Part shown: positions 44,203-52,008 of the stretch, piece after piece
Position numbering within the stretch: position 1 is the first letter of the stretch
Layout: each line of letters starts with the position of its first letter
NCBI GenBank assembly: GCA_900541235.1
Contig: UQIW01000009.1
Span: 1 to 64,000, forward strand
Direction of reading: 5' to 3'
Length of the DNA stretch: 64,000 nt
Origin: an uncultured Collinsella sp.
Lineage (GTDB): Bacteria; Actinomycetota; Coriobacteriia; Coriobacteriales; Coriobacteriaceae
Translations under genes and position numbers: made by a program
The notes under the pieces: model-generated
Told to the model about the DNA's origin: nothing
What the model saw: the letters and a program-made list of their open reading frames with translations, nothing else
The model's database searches: none

Positions 44203-45552
44203 ATGGAAAAGTTCATGACCCTGCTTCAGGAAAAACTGACCCCTATTGCCAATTTCTGCGGCACCGAGCGCCACTTTGCCTCCATGCAAAAGGGCTTTAT
44301 GAGCGCGATCAGCTTCATCTTGGTCTCTGCCGTCTTTATGATTATCGCCAACCCGCCGGTCACGGCCGACCTGGTGGCGCAGGGCGGGTTCTGGTCCGTC
44401 TTTGGCCCTTGGCTCGATTTTGCCACGGCCAATAAGCTCACGCTGCTCATCCCGTTCAACATGACGATGGGCATACTGTCGGTGATCGTGACGTTCGCAA
44501 TCGCCTATAACCTGGCGGGCACCTACAAGATGCCCAAGCTTAACGCCGGTATGACCTCGCTGGTGATGTTCCTGATCGCCGCGGCGCCGTCGTCCTACTA
44601 CCAGCTTGCTGATGAGTCCGTGCTCCAGGCGGTCCCCTGCACCTATCTGGGTGCGCAGGGCCTGTTTACCGCCATCATCGTTGCCCTGGTCTCCGTCGAG
44701 GTCACGCGCTTCTGCCAGACCAAGGGCATCACCATCAAGATGCCCGATGGCGTGCCGCCGTTTTTGTCCGAAACCTTTGGCGCCATCGTGCCTATGCTCG
44801 TCAACATCCTCATCTTCTTTGGTGGCAACCTGCTGATCCAGATGATCGATCCCACGCTGTCCATCCCCTCGGTTATCGAGAAGCTGCTCGCTGCCCCGCT
44901 TTCCGTCGCAGTTGACTCTGTGCCCGGCGCACTGCTTATCTGCTTCATGACGCTGCTGTTTTGGTGCTTTGGCGTCCACGGCAACATGATCGTGATGCCC
45001 ATCACCGCCCCGGTCACGCTTGCCGCCTTTGCTGCCAACGCCTCGCTCTACGCTGCTGGGCAGCCGCTTGAGTTCCACCCGGTACTCATGTCGATGGTCA
45101 TCAACCTCATCGGCGGCACGGGCAATACGTTCTCTTTTGTGGCGCTCTGCGCGTTTAAGGCAAAGTCGCAGCAGCTCAAGGCATTTGGCAAGGCATCGAT
45201 CGTGCCGAGCTTCTTCCGTATCTCCGAGCCCGCGATCTTTGGCGCACCCATCATCTTCAACCCGATCCTCATGATTCCGTTTGTGCTGGGCGGTATGATT
45301 TCGGCCCTGCTGTATTGGGGTGCAATCTCACTGGGTCTTGTCTCTAACTTCTACATCTTGGTGAGCGGCACGTTCCCCATCTTCGTTCAGGGCTTTATCC
45401 AGTGCCTCGACCCGCGTATCTGGGTATTTACGATCGTTTTGATCGTGGTCATGGCTGTGGTCTGGTACCCGTTCTTTAAGGTGTACGACAACCAGCTCCT
45501 GGCGCAGGAGCAGGAGAACGCCGCGGCAGCTTCTGCCAAGGATACTGAGTAG
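44203..45552 (+). CDS. PTS cellobiose/beta-glucoside EIIC permease
   Basis: A 449-residue membrane protein with about ten helices and the lac-family EIIC pattern (HFASMQKGFMSAISFILVSA near the start; FWCFGVHGNMIV; GGTGNTFSF; RISEPAIFGAPIIFNP). The last is the conserved substrate-site loop. It imports and phosphorylates beta-glucosides such as cellobiose, as the neighbouring GH1 enzyme suggests. GGAGG lies six bases before the ATG. Confidence 0.95.
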   Translation: MEKFMTLLQEKLTPIANFCGTERHFASMQKGFMSAISFILVSAVFMIIANPPVTADLVAQGGFWSVFGPWLDFATANKLTLLIPFNMTMGILSVIVTFAIAYNLAGTYKMPKLNAGMTSLVMFLIAAAPSSYYQLADESVLQAVPCTYLGAQGLFTAIIVALVSVEVTRFCQTKGITIKMPDGVPPFLSETFGAIVPMLVNILIFFGGNLLIQMIDPTLSIPSVIEKLLAAPLSVAVDSVPGALLICFMTLLFWCFGVHGNMIVMPITAPVTLAAFAANASLYAAGQPLEFHPVLMSMVINLIGGTGNTFSFVALCAFKAKSQQLKAFGKASIVPSFFRISEPAIFGAPIIFNPILMIPFVLGGMISALLYWGAISLGLVSNFYILVSGTFPIFVQGFIQCLDPRIWVFTIVLIVVMAVVWYPFFKVYDNQLLAQEQENAAAASAKDTE

Positions 45553-45553
45553 C

Positions 45554-47008
45554 ATGGGTTACTTTGACAGAACGTCTGCTGCCGGTATGCCCGAGGGCTT
45601 TTTGTGGGGCGGCGCGCTCGCTGCCAACCAGGCCGAAGGGGGCTGGAACGAGGGCGGCCGCGGTATGTCGCACTCCGACCTGATTCCACAGGGTCCCGAC
45701 CGCTGGGATGTGATGTTTGGCAGGCAAAAGCCCGTGGATGATCCGGACAGGCTGTATCCATGCCGTTGGGGCAACGACTTCTTCCATCATTGGCGCGAGG
45801 ACGTCGAGCTCTTTGCCGAGATGGGCTTTAAGTGCCTGCGTCTTTCAATTTGTTGGAGCCGTATTTTTCCCACAGGGATGGAGGCCGAGCCCAACGGTGA
45901 GGGCTTGGAGTTTTACCGTCAGGTATTCGAGGCGCTGCGCGAGCACGGAATCGAGCCGCTCGTGACGCTGTCGCACTACGACTATCCGTTGGCTCTGGTC
46001 GAGCGTTATGGTGGCTGGCAAAGCCGAGAGATGATCGAGCGGTATGCGCACTACGTCGAGACCGTCGGACGTGCGTACCAGGGCCTCGTGCGTTATTGGC
46101 TCACCTTCAACGAGATCAACAGCGTGGCGCTGTCCTATCTCAACGCGGGCGTCACGCTCGAGGATGAGCGTGACCGTGCAGCCGTGACCGCGGCGTTCTC
46201 GCACCATATGTTTATGGCGAGCGCTCGCGCTGTCGAGATCCTGCACAAGATCGATCCCGCAAACAAGGTGGGCTGCATGATCGCTGCCGGTGCGACCTAT
46301 CCGTACCGTTGTGCGCCCGAGGACGTATGGCTTGCGTATGAGGAGGACCGCGGCCGCTACTTCTACACTGACGTGATGGCTGCGGGCGCCTATCCTACTT
46401 GGAAGCTGCGTGCGCTCGAGAAAGAGGGTGTTCACGTGCCCTTTGAGCCAGGCGATACGGAGTATCTGGCCGAGCATACCGTCGACTTCATCTCGTTCTC
46501 GTACTATTGCTCGCGCTTGGTGTGCGCCGATGACCAGGTGATCGCTGAGAAGGCGGAGGGTAACGTGTTCCCGACGCTGCGCAATCCGTACCTCAAGGAT
46601 AAAGAGACTGCTTGGAAATGGCAGATCGATGCGCTGGGTTTGCGCGTGACGCTTGCCGGCTACCACGATCGTTACCATCTTCCGCTCTTTATCGCTGAGA
46701 ACGGTGTGGGCGGACTCGATGCGCTGGAAGACGGCAAAGTCCACGATGCGTATCATATTGATTACCTGCGCAGGCATATTCTTGCGCTACGCGATGCAAT
46801 TGTCGAGGACGGTGTTGACCTGATGGGATACACGCCGTGGGGCTGTATCGATCTGGTATCGGCCTCGACGGGGCAGATGAAGAAGCGCTATGGCTTTGTT
46901 TATGTCGATGCCGATGATACGGGCAAAGGCACGTTCGATCGCTACCGAAAGGACAGCTTCTGCTGGTATCAAAAGGTCATTGCATCAAATGGCGAGGACT
47001 TGAGTTAA
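45554..47008 (+). CDS. 6-phospho-beta-glucosidase (GH1)
   Basis: The 484-residue glycoside hydrolase splits the imported phosphorylated disaccharide. GH1 landmarks are GFLWGGALAANQAEGGW, LRLSICWSRIFP, the acid/base Glu in TFNEINS (about residue 184), SFSYYCSR and the nucleophile Glu in LFIAENGVGG (about residue 380). Length is normal. The ATG lies one base after the EIIC stop. The operon ends in a strong terminator. Phospho-glucosidase activity is inferred from PTS context and from SFSYY, rather than from tests. Confidence 0.95.
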   Translation: MGYFDRTSAAGMPEGFLWGGALAANQAEGGWNEGGRGMSHSDLIPQGPDRWDVMFGRQKPVDDPDRLYPCRWGNDFFHHWREDVELFAEMGFKCLRLSICWSRIFPTGMEAEPNGEGLEFYRQVFEALREHGIEPLVTLSHYDYPLALVERYGGWQSREMIERYAHYVETVGRAYQGLVRYWLTFNEINSVALSYLNAGVTLEDERDRAAVTAAFSHHMFMASARAVEILHKIDPANKVGCMIAAGATYPYRCAPEDVWLAYEEDRGRYFYTDVMAAGAYPTWKLRALEKEGVHVPFEPGDTEYLAEHTVDFISFSYYCSRLVCADDQVIAEKAEGNVFPTLRNPYLKDKETAWKWQIDALGLRVTLAGYHDRYHLPLFIAENGVGGLDALEDGKVHDAYHIDYLRRHILALRDAIVEDGVDLMGYTPWGCIDLVSASTGQMKKRYGFVYVDADDTGKGTFDRYRKDSFCWYQKVIASNGEDLS

Positions 47009-47024
47009 CCCTTGCAAGCCTGCT

Positions 47025-47059
47025 GCCCCCGCGGCCCGTTTCGGCCGCGGGGGCTTTTG
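47025..47059 (+). terminator. Terminator of the PTS operon
   Basis: GCCCCCGCGGCC (47025-47036) and GGCCGCGGGGGC (47043-47054) form a perfect 12 bp stem followed by TTTTGCT. Confidence 0.88.
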
Positions 47060-47160
47060 CTATTTACCTAGTCCCCGATGAGACCCTCATTCTGTGGGTA
47101 GTCATTGGGGACGTTCATAAAAGACTAGTCATTTAAGTCTGTCCCCAATGACTGCGGAAA
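47050..47160. repeat. Long direct repeat, copy 2, right of the PTS operon
   Basis: It matches 41228-41353 in the same orientation: GGGGCTTTTGCTATTTACCT, AGTCCCCGATG, GTAGTCATTGGGGACGTTC, GACTAGTCA, and CTGTCCCCAATGACTGCGGA. Differences are an insertion of about 15 bases near 47081 and a deletion of about 25 bases near 47125. Confidence 0.8.
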
Positions 47161-47218
47161 CCCGGCGCTTGGGGACGTTCCTTTTAATATGAGCAGGACA
47201 TTGTCAAGAGGCAAAATC

Positions 47219-47250
47219 GGGCCTGGCCCCAACGATATGGGGTCAGGCCC
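47219..47250 (-). terminator. Terminator-like hairpin near the IS end
   Basis: GGGCCTGGCCCCA and TGGGGTCAGGCCC pair over 13 positions with one G-U. On the minus strand GATTTTGCC follows. It would end the transposase transcript or a downstream guide RNA. Confidence 0.65.
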
Positions 47251-47506
47251 TCTCCCTATATCAACCCGTCCGCGGCGACCTCGGCGTGTCTTCCCGACGC
47301 TCGTCTTTGCAGTTTAATATCCGCCCGTGGCGATCTCTCGCTGGGCAATCCGTTGCTACGGCTGAGGCTTCTACGTCGAACCGACAGTCTGTGCACGCGT
47401 GTGGCGCCCTGGGCGCTCGCAGAAAAGGGACCTGAGGTTCGCCTCAACGGCTTCGGATCGAACCGCTTCCGGGGTGATCGGCTTATGTGCGGGGGACCGC
47501 CCCCCC
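47251..47506 (-). ncRNA. Candidate guide (bridge/seek) RNA region of the IS
   Basis: These 256 bases between the transposase stop and the hairpin at 47219-47250 contain no supported gene but are rich in short dyads. IS110-family elements encode a structured RNA that binds target and donor DNA; in the IS1111 group it lies after the transposase, as the longer non-coding end does here. Exact RNA ends and loops cannot be set from the sequence alone. Confidence 0.4.
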
Positions 47507-48619
47507 CTACGCCTCCTCGGCCATGAGGCCGACCGCCCACACCCAGCAGGCGAGCTCGCGCGCCGTGGCCACGTTCGCCTTGTTGCCGTGGACCCCGCGC
47601 GCGAGCAGCGCCTCCCGCCTCTCGACCAGCCTCCGCACGCCCTTGGCGGCGTGCCTGCGGGCGCCCCGGTCCGGGGCCTGGCCCCTGGCGGGCTCCTTCG
47701 GCCGCCCCGAGCACGTCAGGTAGTGCCACGCGGCCTCGACCAGCGCCTTCCTCAGGTGCTTGTTGCCAGCCTTGGTGATCGCGCCCCTGCGGTCGCTCTC
47801 CCCGCTGGAGTGCTCGGAGGGCGTCAGGCCGACCCATGCGGCGAACGACCGGGCGTTCCCGAACCTCGAGAACTCGCCGGCCTCGAACACGAGGTCGGCG
47901 GCCGTCGCGGTGTCGACGCCCTTGAGGCAGCGCAGGGAGTCGACCCTCCTCCTCCACCTGGGCTTGCGGGCCTCGGCCTCGACGAGCCCCTCGAGCCTCG
48001 CCTTCTCCTCCGCCGCCCGCCTGACCGCGTCGACGTAGTAGGCGAGCACGTCGTTGTCGGCCCCCTCCGCGAACCTTATCGACTCGATCCAGGACCAGTG
48101 CGCCCGGGTCCAGTTGCCCTTCCTGCGGCCGGTGGGCGTCCTCTCGTCGAAGACGAGCCCGTGCCTGAGCAGGAACTTGGAGAGCCGCTGCTTCGAGCGC
48201 GAGAGGTCGTCCCTCGCGTCCTCGAGCGCCCTGGTCAGGTCGCGGGCGGCCTCGCACTCGTCGTCGGGGACCCACACCTCGACCACGTTGCCGACCGACA
48301 GCATGCGGGCGAGGAACTCGGCGTCGTTGCGGTCGTTCTTCCTGCGCCTGTCCGCGCTGGGCTTGATCATCTTCGAGACGGCGCCGACCACGCAGTCGAC
48401 CCCCAGGCCGGAAAGCCTCTTCTGCAGGTCGAAGCCCGTGACCCCGGACTCGTACACGCACCTGGCCCTGGGGTCCACGGACCGCACCCACCCCGCGACG
48501 GCGCCGGCGTCGTAGCCGAAGGTCGCGCAGCGCACCTCCCCGGTCATGACGTCGAGGGAGACTGCCTTTATCGAGCGGGCGTGGACGTCGAGGCCGACGA
48601 AGATGGTAGTATCGAGCAT
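47507..48619 (-). CDS. IS110-family transposase
   Basis: A 370-residue DEDD-type recombinase. The N-terminal RuvC-like domain shows VGLDVHARSIKAV (first Asp), YESGVTGFDL (Glu), and DRNDAEFLARM (Asp pair). The C-terminal Tnp_20 domain has LRCLKGVDTATAADLV, FAAWVGLTPSEHSSG and KAGNKHLRKALVEAAW, with the catalytic Ser environment. All key residues are present and the frame is uninterrupted, so it may be active. The ATG at 48619 follows GAAGGGG. Very high GC and Arg/Ala codon use differ from neighbouring genes. Confidence 0.92.
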   Translation of the reverse strand: MLDTTIFVGLDVHARSIKAVSLDVMTGEVRCATFGYDAGAVAGWVRSVDPRARCVYESGVTGFDLQKRLSGLGVDCVVGAVSKMIKPSADRRRKNDRNDAEFLARMLSVGNVVEVWVPDDECEAARDLTRALEDARDDLSRSKQRLSKFLLRHGLVFDERTPTGRRKGNWTRAHWSWIESIRFAEGADNDVLAYYVDAVRRAAEEKARLEGLVEAEARKPRWRRRVDSLRCLKGVDTATAADLVFEAGEFSRFGNARSFAAWVGLTPSEHSSGESDRRGAITKAGNKHLRKALVEAAWHYLTCSGRPKEPARGQAPDRGARRHAAKGVRRLVERREALLARGVHGNKANVATARELACWVWAVGLMAEEA

Positions 48620-48793
48620 GGGAGCCCCTTCCATGAATGCGGCGTGGCCGCCGCGGCTGAATTAGACACTCACCATTGTCGGCCTAATCCGCGGTCTTTC
48701 ATGCAGCAGGGGCTCTCAATGTTTTTATGTCCTGCTCATATCGTCTCTGCTGGCAGCTTGGAACAGTCCTTAAAGCCCGCATCAATCAACTGC

Positions 48794-48963
48794 GGAAAGC
48801 GCATCCCAGAATGAGCGTCCAACATGGGACATAGTTTCCCTTGAGGGCCTCAACCGGAAAATGCATCCCGGAATGTTGCCGGAAAGTGGAACGTAGTTTC
48901 CCAAACGGGCCGCTAACGGAAAGTGCATCCCGCTATTGAGCTCCAAAATGGGATGCGCTTTCC
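48794..48963. repeat. Three tandem 46-47 base palindromic repeats
   Basis: Units 48794-48839, 48856-48902 and 48918-48963 each start GGAAA, end TTTCC and contain inner arms such as AGTGCATCCC/GGGATGCGCT. Spacers are 16 and 15 bases and unlike each other. The same family occurs at 20316-20460, and single half-units at 41348 and 47155. A GTCCCCAATGA repeat follows at 49006-49036. Confidence 0.85.
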
Positions 48964-49030
48964 GTGTCGGCAGTTCCTGGCAGCCTGGGGCTACTCATTT
49001 AAGTCTGTCCCCAATGATTATCCCCAATGA

Positions 49031-50065
49031 CTAGTAGTAGGCCCACATGGCTTCGGCTTCATTGAGGACCTCTACGGCGCCCCAACGGCGGGCGCTGCGG
49101 CTGGCCGAGTTGGGGTCGTAGACGCCAATCTGGTCGGCGTCGTCAATACCGTAAAGCACAATGTAGTGGCCCACGTTGGTAAAGGTGCCCGGCCGAACGG
49201 CGGCGATGACGGGCGCTCCCGAACGCAGCGCCTGAGTCATAGAGTCGCGATCGTTATGGAGCTCCGTTCCGTTAAGTCCCAACTGCCATGCGCCGCTCGT
49301 CATAAACGACCATTCGGTTGCACCGGTGGGGGCGTAATTGCCCGCCTCGGAAAGCGCGCACATATCGACGGGGGTCATATTGGTGCGTCCCGTCTTAAAG
49401 ATGTAGACCATGGTGAGGCACGTGGGCCCGCAGGCATTTTGGCGGATGGTGCCGCCGGCGTAAGGCAGCTCCGACCACGCAGGGTCGATCTGATAGATAT
49501 GGGGCATCGTGCCGGCTTGCCATTGCGAGCGCGGGGTCGAAAAGGCGAAAGAATAACCGGGTGCGACGGGGGCCTTGAGCAGCTTGTCCTCGGCGGTGGG
49601 CTCGAGACCGGCCGAACCGTGGGACATACAGGAGCTCATAAGCACAAAGACCAGACAGGTAAGGATAGAGCACAGTGCGAGGCGAAGTCGACGAGCCGGC
49701 AGGGCGGGGGCATTCGCGTGCGATGCCGAGCGGTAGGGCTTGCCGTCGCGTCCGCCTTGGGGATGCGAAAAGAAGCGGTTGATATGGATGCCGGGCTGAC
49801 GTGCGCCGTTGCGGCGCAGTTGCGGAACCTCGGCCTGACGCTGTCGAGTGCGCGCACCCAAGCGGCCATCTTGCTGCGCGCTTGTGCCCGTGCTCAGACG
49901 GCCACTCTGCCGCGTTCTGCTTGCCTGCTGCCGAGACGAAGGCCTGGGTTGCTCTTGAGGACGTTGCGGATTGCTGTTCGTGGCACTTCTGGGCGTCGGC
50001 GTGGTACGGCCAGCAAGGCGAACGCTTTGTCGCCGTTGATCACCGTCGTTGTATCCGTATGCCAT
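49031..50065 (-). CDS. Membrane-anchored C39-like cysteine peptidase
   Basis: A 344-residue protein. Residues 1 to about 125 are a very Arg/Gln/Ser/Pro-rich cytoplasmic stretch, a membrane helix follows (about 128-148), and the outside part ends in a Peptidase_C39_2 domain: DPAWSELPYAGGTIRQNACGPTCL with the catalytic Cys, VGHYIVLYGI with the His, and VYDPNS with the Asp/Asn. It probably cuts secreted peptides or cell-wall peptides at the outer face. AAGGCGG precedes the ATG. The low-complexity basic head is unusual. It is a single-gene unit between repeats and the permease gene. Confidence 0.78.
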   Translation of the reverse strand: MAYGYNDGDQRRQSVRLAGRTTPTPRSATNSNPQRPQEQPRPSSRQQASRTRQSGRLSTGTSAQQDGRLGARTRQRQAEVPQLRRNGARQPGIHINRFFSHPQGGRDGKPYRSASHANAPALPARRLRLALCSILTCLVFVLMSSCMSHGSAGLEPTAEDKLLKAPVAPGYSFAFSTPRSQWQAGTMPHIYQIDPAWSELPYAGGTIRQNACGPTCLTMVYIFKTGRTNMTPVDMCALSEAGNYAPTGATEWSFMTSGAWQLGLNGTELHNDRDSMTQALRSGAPVIAAVRPGTFTNVGHYIVLYGIDDADQIGVYDPNSASRSARRWGAVEVLNEAEAMWAYY

Positions 50066-50425
50066 TCGTACCGCCTTGTCTCATGTATAACCTGTCCATC
50101 CTACAAAAAAGATGTGCAACAAATGGGTCTGCGCGTCAAAAGCTCGGTAAACGGTACGAAAGGCGCAAAACACACGGCCTCAAAAACAACTCTATATGCG
50201 TCCGATGAGCGTACGCCCGTCGGACGGGCGGCAACAATGAACGGCAAACCGTGCCGTTCGTCCCAAAAACGGCGCCGCTCGTTTTGCAGTTCTGCCTTCG
50301 GTCGAGCTACAAGCGGAGCTGCTGCGCCAAGGCCGTATCTTAAAGCCACGAAATAAAAGAGCGCGGCAAAACAGACCGCGCAAGGGGTGACGTCAAGGGG
50401 CGTCAAAAAGGAAAGGAGGGGAACA
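50066..50425. other. Divergent intergenic region before the APC permease
   Basis: These 360 bases must hold the promoters of the C39 peptidase (leftward, TTATAC near 50090) and of the permease. A hairpin GCGCGG/CCGCGC (about 50370-50390) precedes AAAGGAGGGG. No T-box or known riboswitch consensus is found. Confidence 0.4.
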
Positions 50426-51877
50426 ATGGCGGACAAGAACGCAGAAGTTGCAGTCGAGGATAACGGCGGCATGAAGAAAACGCTTTCGCTCTGGAACTTC
50501 TTCACCATCGGTTTCGGTGCCATCATCGGTACCGGTTGGGTTCTGCAGGTCGGCGACTGGATGGTCGTGGGCGGCGGTCCCGTTCCCGCTATGATTGCAT
50601 TCCTCTTGGGTGCAATCTTCCTCGTGCCCGTCGGAGCTGTTTTCGGTGAGCTCACGGCTGCTATCCCCATCTCGGGCGGCATCGTCGAGTATGTCGATCG
50701 TAGCTTTGGCCGTACGCTGAGCTACATCACCGGATGGCTTTTGGCCCTGGGCAACGGCATCCTGTGCCCGTGGGAGGCCATCGCCATTTCGACCCTCGTG
50801 TCCGAGATGTTCGGCAGCCTGCCCGGCCTTGAGTGGCTGCGCGCCGTCAAGCTCTACACCATACTGGGGGCCGACGTCTACCTGTTCCCGACGCTGATCG
50901 CGCTCGGCTTTGCAGTCTACGTCATCTCCCTCAACTTCCGCGGCGCCAGCTCGGCTGCCAAACTCCAGGCCTTCCTGACCAAGGCCCTGCTCTGCGGCAT
51001 GCTGCTCGCCATGGGCGTCTCGCTGTTCACCGGCTCGCCGGACAACGCCATGCCCGTGTTCTCCCAGGTCGCCGGCGCTGGCGGCGGCAAGGCCGCTACC
51101 GAGAGCACCAGCCTGTTCGCCGGCATCGTGTCGGTCTTGGTTCTGACTCCGTTCTTCTACGCCGGCTTCGACACCATTCCTCAGCAGGCTGAGGAAGCAG
51201 CCGAGGGCCTCAACTGGAACAAGTTCGGCAAGATCATCTCCCTGGCACTGCTGGCCGCCGGCGGCTTCTACATGGTCTGTATCTACTCGTTCGGCACCAT
51301 CCTCGACTGGCATGAGTTCGTTAAGAGCCCGGTTCCCGCGCTCGCCTGCCTCAAGGGCATCAACATGCTCCTGTACCTGGCCATGCTCGTCATCGCTACG
51401 CTTGGACCCATGGGTCCGATGAACTCCTTCTACGGCGCCACGAGCCGCATCATGCTCGCCATGGGCCGCAAGGGCCAGCTGCCCGAGCAGTTCGCCGAGG
51501 TCGACCCCAAGTCCGGCGCTCCCAAGCTTGCCTGCGTCGTCTTGGGCGTCATCACCGTCGTCGGTCCGTTCCTGGGCAAGAACATGCTCATCCCTCTGAC
51601 CAACGTGTCGGCTCTCGCCTTCATCTTCTCCTGCGGCATGGTCGCCCTCGCCTGCCTGCGCATGCGCTTCACCGAGCCCGACCTGCCTCGTCCCTACGAG
51701 GTGCCCGGCGGCAAGTTTGGCATCGGCCTCGCTATCGCTGCCTGCGCCATCATCATCGGCCTGCTCGTGATTCCGTTCTCTCCCGCCTCCCTCAACATGG
51801 TGGAGTGGAGTATCGTGATTGGCTGGCTGGCCGTCGGCCTGGCTCTCATGGCCTTCACCAATTCCCGCAAAAAGTAA
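50426..51877 (+). CDS. APC-family amino acid permease
   Basis: A 483-residue transporter with about twelve membrane helices and the APC superfamily signatures: TIGFGAIIGTGWV near residue 30 (the unwound substrate-binding helix 1), ELTAAIPISGGIVEYVDRSFG, and AGFDTIPQQAEEA in helix 6. The substrate is probably an amino acid or amine and cannot be named. A strong AAAGGAGGGG precedes the ATG at 50426. The amidohydrolase follows 131 bases after its stop, in the same direction and with similarly strong codon bias, so uptake and hydrolysis of the same compound is likely. Confidence 0.9.
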   Translation: MADKNAEVAVEDNGGMKKTLSLWNFFTIGFGAIIGTGWVLQVGDWMVVGGGPVPAMIAFLLGAIFLVPVGAVFGELTAAIPISGGIVEYVDRSFGRTLSYITGWLLALGNGILCPWEAIAISTLVSEMFGSLPGLEWLRAVKLYTILGADVYLFPTLIALGFAVYVISLNFRGASSAAKLQAFLTKALLCGMLLAMGVSLFTGSPDNAMPVFSQVAGAGGGKAATESTSLFAGIVSVLVLTPFFYAGFDTIPQQAEEAAEGLNWNKFGKIISLALLAAGGFYMVCIYSFGTILDWHEFVKSPVPALACLKGINMLLYLAMLVIATLGPMGPMNSFYGATSRIMLAMGRKGQLPEQFAEVDPKSGAPKLACVVLGVITVVGPFLGKNMLIPLTNVSALAFIFSCGMVALACLRMRFTEPDLPRPYEVPGGKFGIGLAIAACAIIIGLLVIPFSPASLNMVEWSIVIGWLAVGLALMAFTNSRKK

Positions 51878-52008
51878 CGCCGAGCCGGGGCGGATCAGGT
51901 GCGCGGGCCCCTCTCTTCCGCGCACCGAACCCGGCGCCACTTGGGTAGCTTTGTGAGGCCTTAACCCAACACGGCCTCGCCCACTATATGGATCCATAAG
52001 GAGGAACC

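Larger units (their letters stand above)
47187..48741 (-). mobile_element. IS110-family insertion sequence with 15 bp inverted ends
   Basis: The element of about 1.55 kb is bounded by ATATGAGCAGGACAT (47187-47201) and its exact inverse ATGTCCTGCTCATAT (48727-48741). It encodes one intact leftward transposase and has about 320 non-coding bases after the gene and about 120 before it. It sits inside a nest of dispersed repeats (47050-47180 and 48742-49036), which agrees with the known preference of some IS110/IS1111 elements for repetitive extragenic palindromes. No target-site duplication is expected or seen. Confidence 0.75.

Noticed and set aside
47251..47506. Protein gene within the IS downstream region
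   Set aside because: Open frames there are extensions of the high-GC transposase region in other frames, without start signals.
48794..48963. Possible small CRISPR array
   Set aside because: The 46-base units are palindromic and diverged, spacers are only 15-16 bases, and no cas gene is present.
50066..50425. Riboswitch or T-box upstream of the amino acid permease
   Set aside because: No T-box motif or any known aptamer core is visible; only a short GC hairpin is present.
50393..51997. Long minus-strand open frame opposite the APC permease
   Set aside because: Antisense shadow of biased codons; no start signals and low-complexity content.
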